DNA of 64,000 nt from Pseudomonadota bacterium (GTDB lineage Bacteria; Pseudomonadota; Gammaproteobacteria; Burkholderiales; Thiobacillaceae): contig JAKADY010000001.1 of NCBI GenBank assembly GCA_021826065.1, positions 120,092 through 184,091 of the forward strand. The letters are read 5' to 3'. Position 1 is the first letter of the stretch. Each line of letters opens with the position of its first letter. The position numbers were made by a program, and so were the translations under genes. The notes beneath the pieces are model-generated. The model made no database searches. It was given only the letters and a program-made list of their open reading frames with translations, and had not been told where the DNA came from. Below are positions 56,281 to 64,000 of the stretch, in pieces.

Positions 56281-57158
56281 CCCTGCCGCTGTGGCACCAC
56301 TTCGCCGTCTCCGGGGTGGAGACCTGGCTGTGGCTGCCGCCGCTGGCCGCCCTGCTGATCAGTTTCTTCACCAGCATGGTGGGAATCTCCGGCGCCTCCT
56401 TGTTGGTGCCGTTCCAGATGAGCGTGCTCGGCTTCGCCAGCCCCTCGGCCTCGGCCACCAACCTGGTGTTCAACCTGCTGGCCATCCCCGGCGGTCTCTA
56501 CCGTTACGGGCGCGAGCGGCGTCTTTTCTGGCCCCTGGCCCTCGTCATCACCGCCGGCGGCATCCCCGGTGTCTTCCTTGGCGCCTGGCTGCGCACCCAT
56601 GTCCTCGCCGACCGGGCCGCCTTCGAACCCTTTGCCGCGGCCGTCCTGGGCTATCTCGCCTGGCGCATGCTGCGGGACGTCAGGGCCGGGACGGGCAGCC
56701 CACAGGCTGCCGGACCGGTCAGCCTCACCGCCCTCGGCTGGCGCGAGATACGCTTCCGCTTCGGGGCGGCTGAGCATGCCTTCGGCGTGCCGCTCATGCT
56801 GGCCTTCGCCTTCGGGGTGGGGGCGGTGGGCACGGCCTATGGCATCGGCGGCGGCGCCTTCATGGTGCCCCTGTGCCTGTCGGTCTGGCGGCTGCCCGTG
56901 CACGCGATCGCCGGGGCCACCCTCCTGGCCACCTTCCTCTCCTCGGCCATCGCGCTCATCGCCTACAGCGTGCTGCCCGCCCCCCCCGGTGTGGCGGTCC
57001 GCCCGGACTGGGCCTTGGGGCTCGGCTTCGGCCTGGGTGGTCTGGTCGGCGCTTATCTGGGGGCGCGCCTGCAAAGACGCGTCCCCCAGGCCTGGCTCAA
57101 GGGCCTGCTCGCCCTGCTGCTCGCCAGCCTGGCCGTGCGTTACGCCTGGCCGGGCTGA
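56277..57158 (+). CDS. TauE/SafE-family permease (sulfite/sulfonate exporter type)
   Basis: A 293-residue membrane protein with about eight helices. The two half-repeats show FFTSMVGISGASLLVPFQM and GTAYGIGGGAFMVPLCLSV, the family's signature. ATNLVFNLLAIPGGLYRY is also typical. Members export sulfite, sulfoacetate or related compounds. The GTG start at 56277 overlaps the stop of the CDF gene (GTGA), and the longer upstream frame is only the shadow of that gene. It converges on ftsZ. Confidence 0.87.
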   Translation: MTLPLWHHFAVSGVETWLWLPPLAALLISFFTSMVGISGASLLVPFQMSVLGFASPSASATNLVFNLLAIPGGLYRYGRERRLFWPLALVITAGGIPGVFLGAWLRTHVLADRAAFEPFAAAVLGYLAWRMLRDVRAGTGSPQAAGPVSLTALGWREIRFRFGAAEHAFGVPLMLAFAFGVGAVGTAYGIGGGAFMVPLCLSVWRLPVHAIAGATLLATFLSSAIALIAYSVLPAPPGVAVRPDWALGLGFGLGGLVGAYLGARLQRRVPQAWLKGLLALLLASLAVRYAWPG

Positions 57159-57213
57159 CCCCGGCCGCCCGTCGCGGCGTTGCGAACGCCTCGCAACGCC
57201 TGGCTGCGCTCCC

Positions 57214-58404
57214 TCAATCCGCCTGCTTGCGTAGGAAGGCCGGGATGTCCAGGGTGTCGATGCCCTGGGCGGCGGCGGCGTCCATGGCGGCGGCGCTGCG
57301 GCGCGGGTTGACGCGGAAGCTGGTGGGGATGTCGTAATCCGTGACCGTGTCGAAGGGCCGGGCCGGGGCAGGCATGCCGTCCGTGCCGGTCGCCGGCAGC
57401 GTGTTCTGCACCACGATGGTGGGCTTGACCTGCGGCTTGGCCACGGGGTTGCCCAGGCCGGTGGCGACCATGGTCACGCGGATGGCGTCGCCCAGGGACG
57501 GGTCCATCGCCGTGCCGACGATCACGGTGGCCTCCTCGGCGGTGAAGCTCTTGATGGTCTCCATCACCTCGTAGTACTCGTCCAGGGTCAGGCTGTCGTC
57601 GGAGGTGATGTTCACCACCACGCCGCGGGCGCCGCGCAAGTCGACGTTTTCCAGCAGCGGGCTCTTGACCGCGGCCTCGGCGGCCTGACGGGCGCGGCCC
57701 TCGCCCTGCGCCATGGCCGAACCCATCATGGCCATGCCCACCTCGCTCATGACCGTGCGCACGTCGGCGAAGTCGACGTTGATCATGCCGGGGTTGCTGA
57801 TGATCTCGGCAATGCCCGACACCGCCGAGTGCAGCACGTCGTTGGCGGCGGCGAAGGCGTCAGTGAGCTTGGTCTTGCCGCCCAGTACCTCGCGCAGCTT
57901 CTCGTTGGGGATGACGATGAGCGAGTCGACGTGCTCGGACAGGGCCTTGAGGCCCTGCTCGGCGGCGCGGGCGCGCTTGGCCTGTTCGAAGGCGAAGGGC
58001 TTGGTCACCACGGCGACGGCGAGGATGCCCAGGTCCTTGGCCACCTCGGCCACCACGGGGGCGGCGCCGGTGCCGGTGCCGCCACCCATGCCGGCGGCGA
58101 TGAACAGCATGTCGGCGCCGTCGATCAGCTCGGCGATGCGCTCGCGGTCCTCCAGTGCCGCCTCGCGGCCGATCTCCGGCTTGCCACCGGCGCCCAGGCC
58201 TTTGGTGGCACTGTTGCCGATCTGCAGCTGCACCGGCGCCCGGTTGCGGCGCAGGGCCTGGGCGTCGGTGTTGATGGCGATGAACTCGACACCGGTCATG
58301 CCCTTCTCGATCATGTGATCCACGGCGTTGCCGCCACAGCCGCCCACGCCGATGACCTTGATGACGGCGTCCTGGGTTTGTACGTCTTCCAATTCGAACA
58401 ACAT
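57214..58404 (-). CDS. ftsZ: Cell division protein FtsZ
   Basis: The tubulin-like GTPase that forms the division ring. The 396 residues show VIGVGGCGGNAVDHM, the GTP loop AAGMGGGTGTGAAPVVAEVA near 100-118, the T7 loop GMINVDFADVR, and the C-terminal peptide TLDIPAFLRKQ that binds FtsA and ZipA. GAGGAGGTG places the start at 58404 rather than 18 bp upstream. It follows ftsA after 85 bp. lpxC, which often follows ftsZ in beta- and gammaproteobacteria, is absent; a convergent TauE gene comes next. Confidence 0.98.
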   Translation of the reverse strand: MLFELEDVQTQDAVIKVIGVGGCGGNAVDHMIEKGMTGVEFIAINTDAQALRRNRAPVQLQIGNSATKGLGAGGKPEIGREAALEDRERIAELIDGADMLFIAAGMGGGTGTGAAPVVAEVAKDLGILAVAVVTKPFAFEQAKRARAAEQGLKALSEHVDSLIVIPNEKLREVLGGKTKLTDAFAAANDVLHSAVSGIAEIISNPGMINVDFADVRTVMSEVGMAMMGSAMAQGEGRARQAAEAAVKSPLLENVDLRGARGVVVNITSDDSLTLDEYYEVMETIKSFTAEEATVIVGTAMDPSLGDAIRVTMVATGLGNPVAKPQVKPTIVVQNTLPATGTDGMPAPARPFDTVTDYDIPTSFRVNPRRSAAAMDAAAAQGIDTLDIPAFLRKQAD

Positions 58405-58489
58405 GTCACACCTCCTCGTCACGCATGCAAAGTGAATGAAAAACCTCGGCTAGCCAACCCAGGCCCCTGCCCACCGGCCCCTAGCCACC

Positions 58490-59716
58490 CTAGAAATTCT
58501 GTTGAAACCATGCCTTCATCCTTTCGAACACCTGTTTGAAACCGGCCCCCTTGAGAAGGCTGGCCTGGTCGAGCGCGTGCTTTTCCAGGCCGGCGAGCAG
58601 CAGGCCCACGCTGGTTGCGTAGCGCGGACTGCGCACCCGTTCGGACAGGCCGCCGACGTATTCCGGCACGCCCAGGCGCACCGGCATGTGGAACACCTCC
58701 TCGGCCAGCTCCACCATGCCGCGCATAGAGCTGGAGCCGCCGGTCAAGACCAGGCCGGAGGAGATCTGCTCCTCGAAGCCGCTGCGCCGCAGTTCCGCCT
58801 GGATCAGGCTGTAGAGCTCCTCCACGCGCGGCTCGATTACCTCGGACAAGGTCTGGATGGAGAGCATGCGTGGCCCGCGCTCGCCGATGCCGGGCACCTC
58901 GATCATGTCGCGCGGGGCGATCTGCCGCAGCGCCACGCCGTGCTGGATCTTCAGGTCCTCGGCCTCGCGCGTGGGCGTGCGCAGGGTCATGGCGATGTCG
59001 TTGGTGATCTGGTCGCCGGCGATGGGGATCACCGCGGTGTGTTGGATGGCGCCGCGGGTGAAGACGGCGATGTCGGTGGTGCCGCCGCCGATGTCGACCA
59101 GGCACACGCCGAGGTCCTTCTCGTCTTCGTTGAGCACGGCGAGCGAGGAGGCGAGCGGCTGCAGGATCAGGTCCTTGACCTCCAGGCCGCAGCGGCGCAC
59201 GCACTTGACGATGTTCTGCGCCGCCGAGACGGCGCCGGTGACGATGTGCACCTTCACCTCCAGGCGCACGCCGCTCATGCCCTGCGGCTCGCGCACGCCC
59301 TCCTGGCCGTCGATGATGAATTCCTGCGGCAGCACGTGCAGGATCTGCTGGTCGGTGGAGATGTTGACCGCGCGCGCGGTCTCGATCACCCGCTCGATGT
59401 CGGCATGGGTGACCTCGCGGTCGCGGATGGGGACCATGCCGTGCGAGTTGAGCGAGCGCACATGGCTGCCGCTGATCCCGGCATAGACCTGGGAGATCTT
59501 GCAGTTGGCCATCAGCTCGGCCTCTTCCAGCGCGCGCTGGATGGCGGCCACCGTGGTCTCGATGTTGACCACCACGCCCTTTTTCAGCCCGCGCGAGGGG
59601 GCCGAGCCCATGCCCAGGATGTTGATGCTGCCTTCGGGGGTGACCTCGGCCACCAGGGTGACGATCTTCGAGGTGCCGATGTCGAGGCCGACGATGAGGT
59701 CCTTGTTGTCGCGCAT
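58490..59716 (-). CDS. ftsA: Cell division protein FtsA
   Basis: An actin-like ATPase that tethers FtsZ to the membrane. The 408 residues start DLIVGLDIGTSKIVTLVAEV. They show the second phosphate motif CLVDIGGGTTDIAVF near 205 and VLTGGSSSMRGMVELAEEVF. They end in the amphipathic membrane helix FKQVFERMKAWFQQNF. It is one base after ftsQ, so strongly coupled to it. Confidence 0.98.
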   Translation of the reverse strand: MRDNKDLIVGLDIGTSKIVTLVAEVTPEGSINILGMGSAPSRGLKKGVVVNIETTVAAIQRALEEAELMANCKISQVYAGISGSHVRSLNSHGMVPIRDREVTHADIERVIETARAVNISTDQQILHVLPQEFIIDGQEGVREPQGMSGVRLEVKVHIVTGAVSAAQNIVKCVRRCGLEVKDLILQPLASSLAVLNEDEKDLGVCLVDIGGGTTDIAVFTRGAIQHTAVIPIAGDQITNDIAMTLRTPTREAEDLKIQHGVALRQIAPRDMIEVPGIGERGPRMLSIQTLSEVIEPRVEELYSLIQAELRRSGFEEQISSGLVLTGGSSSMRGMVELAEEVFHMPVRLGVPEYVGGLSERVRSPRYATSVGLLLAGLEKHALDQASLLKGAGFKQVFERMKAWFQQNF

Positions 59717-59717
59717 G

Positions 59718-60545
59718 TCAGATCAGAGTGGTATTTCGCTGAAACGGGGCGTCGGCCGCTGCCGTGCGCGCTGCCTGCGGCCCCTTCTCGCCCGTCCGGG
59801 CTGCCCCGGCCTGGGCCTTCGTGTTCTTGTCCCCGCCCTGCATCACCTTGGCCGCGAAACCATTCGGGTAACGCAGGTCGATCTGGGTCAAGGGCCCCAG
59901 GCGTTGCACGGCAGCCGGATAGAAAAGGACGAAGCGCTGGACCCGCTCGGCGAGCCGCTCGCGGCCCAGCTCCAAGCTCACGCGCGGGCGCGTCGGTTCG
60001 GCCGCGCCGTCTTCCAGGGTGAGCCGCCAGGCGCCGCGCGGGCTGAACTGCAGGGCCTCGATGCGCCAGCCGGCCGGGTCGAGCAGGGCCTGGAACTCCG
60101 CCAACCGACGCGCCACCTCGCGTTCGCTGCCCTCGGGGGCATAGACACGCGGCAGCCCGGGCCAGGGGCGCACAGGGAAGCGCTCGCCCTGGGTGTTGAG
60201 CATCTGCTGGCCATTCCAGGCCGCCGCCGGTACGTGCTCCTCGACCTCCACCACCAGGCGGTTGGGCCAGATGCGCCGCACCGTCGCCTGGCGCACCCAG
60301 GGCAGCCCTTCGAAGGCCATGCGGGCGGCATCCAGGTCCAGGGTGAAAAAGCCGCCTTTGAGGCCCCGGACCACGCCGCCGACGGCCTGCCGGGTCTCGG
60401 CCTGGCCGGCGCCCAGGACGGTGACCTCGCGCAGCGGAAAGAGGTGCTCGGTCAACGCCCGCGTGGCGAGCGCACCGGCGAACACCCCGGTGGCGAACAG
60501 CAGCCAGGCGCTCAGTCGGTTAAGGCGGTGCGGGTCATCCCACAT
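59718..60545 (-). CDS. ftsQ: Cell division protein FtsQ
   Basis: A bitopic divisome protein linking FtsB/FtsL to the ring. The 275 residues have a short cytoplasmic N-terminus, one helix (about 11-30) and a POTRA domain starting [21 protein letters not shown] beta domain with [29 protein letters not shown] (in parts) follows. The C-terminal tail of about 40 residues is Ala/Lys-rich and not conserved. The start overlaps ddl by 11 bp. Confidence 0.95.
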   Translation of the reverse strand: MWDDPHRLNRLSAWLLFATGVFAGALATRALTEHLFPLREVTVLGAGQAETRQAVGGVVRGLKGGFFTLDLDAARMAFEGLPWVRQATVRRIWPNRLVVEVEEHVPAAAWNGQQMLNTQGERFPVRPWPGLPRVYAPEGSEREVARRLAEFQALLDPAGWRIEALQFSPRGAWRLTLEDGAAEPTRPRVSLELGRERLAERVQRFVLFYPAAVQRLGPLTQIDLRYPNGFAAKVMQGGDKNTKAQAGAARTGEKGPQAARTAAADAPFQRNTTLI

Positions 60546-61500
60546 GGCTGGTCAGCGAAGGGTTGTCCAGGCGCGCCTGGGCGAGGATGCGCAGGCACAG
60601 CTCGTCGAAGGCGATGCCGGCGGCGCGGGCGGCCATCGGCACCAGGCTGTGATCGGTCATGCCGGGGGCGGTGTTGATCTCCAGCAGGTAGGGCTCGCCC
60701 GTCGTGTCGACGAGGACGTCGACCCGCGCCCAACCGCGGCAGCCCAGCACGCGGTAGGCCTCGCGCGCCAGCGCCTGCATGCGTGCCTCCTGCGCCGGCG
60801 CCAGGCCCGCGGGGCAGAGATAGCGGGTGTCGTCGCGGAAGTACTTCGCTTCGTAGTCGTAGAACTCGGTGGCGGGCACGATGCGGATCACCGGCAGCGC
60901 CGTGAGCGCCTCGCCCTCGCCGAGGACGGCCACCGTGTACTCGCCGCCGCCCAGGAAACGCTCGGCCAGGACCAGGCTGTCGTGCCGGGCGGCGGTGGCA
61001 AAGGCATCGCGCAGCTCGCCGGGGCGCTTGACCTTGCTGACACCGACGCTGGAGCCCTCGCAGGCCGGCTTGACGAAGAGCGGAAGCCCCAGCGCGCGCT
61101 CGACCGCGTCGAAGTCGCTGTCCTCGCGCAGCAGGCGGAAGTCGGGCACCGGCAGCCCCGCCGCCTGCCAGATGAGCTTGCTGCGCCACTTGTCCATCCC
61201 CAGGGCCGAGGCGAGCACGCCGCTGCCGGTGTAGGGGATGCCCATCAACTCCAGCGCCCCCTGCAGGCTGCCGTCCTCGCCACCGCGGCCGTGCAGGATG
61301 ACGAAGACGCGGTCGAAGCCGGCCTGGGCCAGCGCCGTGAGCCCCTGCTCGGCCGGGTCGAAGGCGTGCGCATCCACACCCTGGCGCTTGAGCGCGGTGA
61401 GCACGGCCGCCCCGCTTTTGAGCGAGATCTCGCGCTCGGCGGAGCGCCCGCCCATCAGCACGCCCACCCTGCCCAGGGACTTCACGTCGATCTGCATCAC
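60535..61500 (-). CDS. ddl: D-alanine--D-alanine ligase
   Basis: An ATP-grasp ligase that makes the D-Ala-D-Ala dipeptide for peptidoglycan. The 321 residues show [18 protein letters not shown] at the N-terminus, [32 protein letters not shown], and [16 protein letters not shown] at the metal site. It lies 6 bp after murB and overlaps ftsQ. Two ATG codons stand in tandem at the start. Confidence 0.97.
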   Translation of the reverse strand: MMQIDVKSLGRVGVLMGGRSAEREISLKSGAAVLTALKRQGVDAHAFDPAEQGLTALAQAGFDRVFVILHGRGGEDGSLQGALELMGIPYTGSGVLASALGMDKWRSKLIWQAAGLPVPDFRLLREDSDFDAVERALGLPLFVKPACEGSSVGVSKVKRPGELRDAFATAARHDSLVLAERFLGGGEYTVAVLGEGEALTALPVIRIVPATEFYDYEAKYFRDDTRYLCPAGLAPAQEARMQALAREAYRVLGCRGWARVDVLVDTTGEPYLLEINTAPGMTDHSLVPMAARAAGIAFDELCLRILAQARLDNPSLTSHVG

Positions 61501-61506
61501 GGCCTC

Positions 61507-62459
61507 CTATCCCCGTTCGCCCACGATCTTCACCTCGCGCACGAGCTTCACCCCCGTCTTCGCCTCGACCGTGGCCTCCACCCGCTCGATCAGGGCCTCG
61601 ATGTCGCGGGCGCGCGCCCCGCCCAGGTTGACGATGAAATTGGCGTGTTTCTCCGAGACCTGGGCGGCGCCGATCCTGAGCCCCTTGAGCCCGCAGGCCT
61701 CGATCAGCCGTGCCGCGTGGTCACCGGGCGGGTTGCGGAAGACGGAGCCGGCGTTGGGCAGGTTGAGCGGCTGGCTGGCCACACGCCGCGCCAGCAGGCG
61801 CTTGATCTCCTCCCTCGCGGCGGCGCCGTCGCCGCGGGGCAGCAGGAGCCAGGCGGCGACGAACCACTCCTCCTGTTTGGCCTCAGCCTGCACCTGGCGG
61901 TAGCCCACCCGGAAGTCGCGCGGGTGCCGCGTGGCGAGCTGGCCCTGCCGGTCGATGGTGAGGACCTGGGCGACGCAATCCCAGGTCTCGCGGCCGTAGC
62001 AGCCGGCGTTCATGGCCAGCGCCCCGCCGATGGTGCCGGGGATGCCGGCGAGGAACTCGGCACCGACGAGGTCATGCCGGGCGGCAAAGCGGGCGACCTT
62101 GGGGCTCGCCACCCCGGCCTCGGCATAGATCACGCCGATGCGGCTCGCGTCCTGACCGGCCCAGGCCGTCCCCTGGCGGCGGCTCTCCAGGCGCAGGGCG
62201 GAGAGGGCCTTGTGCGTGAGGATGATGGTGCCGCGGTAGCCGCCATCGCGCACCAGCAGGTTGCTGCCCAGGCCGATGAACAAGATGGGTTCGTTCGCGT
62301 CCAGGGTGCGCAGGAAGATGGCCAGGTCGTCGAGGTCGGCCGGGGTATAGACCCGGTCGGCCAGGCCGCCGGCGCGCCAGGAGACGTGGCGCGACATGTC
62401 CACATGGAAGGCCAGCTCGCCACGCAGGCCGGGGATGGCGTGTTCGATCTCTGCCAGGG

Positions 62460-62463
<4 letters not shown>
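61507..62463 (-). CDS. murB: UDP-N-acetylenolpyruvoylglucosamine reductase
   Basis: An FAD enzyme that reduces the enolpyruvyl group to make UDP-MurNAc. The 318 residues are of the type I length or slightly shorter. FAD motifs are [17 protein letters not shown] and [20 protein letters not shown]. The catalytic Ser is in NAGSVFRNP near residue 240 and the last Glu is in VREVKIVGE. The start overlaps the end of murC by 4 bp. Confidence 0.97.
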
Positions 62464-63857
<1,394 letters not shown>

Positions 63858-64000
63858 AGGCGGCCTCCTGAACGTGCTTGCGGCCCGGCGGCTCGGCGCC
63901 CCTCGCGGCCGGTCGCACCTACCGCCTCGCGGCGGCAGGCACTGCTCCCTGCTCGGGGCGCCCCGCCTACACCGACAAAGTGGATATGCCGCACCTTGTG

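Overview
The window looks like one continuous chromosomal stretch of a high-GC, Gram-negative proteobacterium. A Calvin-cycle-type gene block (tkt-gap-pgk-pyk-fba), a glnA / DUF4124 / ntrBC nitrogen module, an aroE-mtgA pair and a murC-murB-ddl-ftsQAZ division cluster together suggest an autotrophy-capable betaproteobacterium of the Thiobacillus/Hydrogenophilales kind. A sulfur-oxidising gammaproteobacterium is not excluded. No rRNA, tRNA, CRISPR array, prophage or intact IS transposase was seen.

Layout. 1-3.9 kb: glycogen/maltodextrin enzymes (3' part of glgX, malQ) and an Hsp20 chaperone. 3.8-7.4 kb: a PhnD-like binding protein overlapping a membrane GGDEF/EAL protein whose last codons appear frameshifted. 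7.4-11.1 kb: argA, rsmE, a thioredoxin-fold protein and an inositol-phosphatase-family enzyme. 11.3-18.3 kb: tkt, gap, pgk, pyk, fba on one strand, with an internal hairpin terminator after tkt and a strong terminator after fba. 18.4-22.7 kb: an orphan HlyD-type adaptor with a patatin-like lipase, two small secreted proteins and an AEC transporter. 22.8-27.4 kb: ntrC, ntrB, a DUF4124 protein and glnA with a sigma-54 promoter and an NtrC box. 27.6-30.7 kb: aroE, mtgA, mgtE. 30.9-34.6 kb: an accessory island with an MNT/HEPN (MntA-HepT type) pair, gmd, a VapBC-type pair and fcl, so the GDP-fucose genes are interleaved with two toxin-antitoxin modules. 34.5-37.9 kb: two small unknown proteins and an AddB-like PD-(D/E)XK nuclease protein. 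38.1-41.9 kb: an operon of CBS protein, SLC13-type anion transporter, universal stress protein and NhaD antiporter. 42.1-47.3 kb: two tandem SulP transporters with unusual coiled-coil insertions and a NaChBac-like channel. 47.3-57.2 kb: an outer-membrane protein, NhaR, an HPF-like ribosome factor, a Ca2+-type P-ATPase and several small membrane, rhodanese and transport genes. 57.2-63.9 kb: ftsZ, ftsA, ftsQ, ddl, murB, murC on the minus strand.

The most unusual content is non-coding. Seven gene junctions in the first 30 kb carry degenerate 7-bp repeat arrays with a fixed polarity: purine-rich after the upstream stop codon, a GC-rich palindrome where both arms are present, then pyrimidine-rich repeats running up to the next start codon, usually with no Shine-Dalgarno. 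The arms can pair into long intercistronic RNA stems. A perfect 40-bp palindrome sits just before the pgk ribosome binding site. Two copies of a MITE-like element with 20-bp terminal inverted repeats provide the stop codons of two unrelated transporter genes. The murC start region is directly repeated at the right edge of the window.
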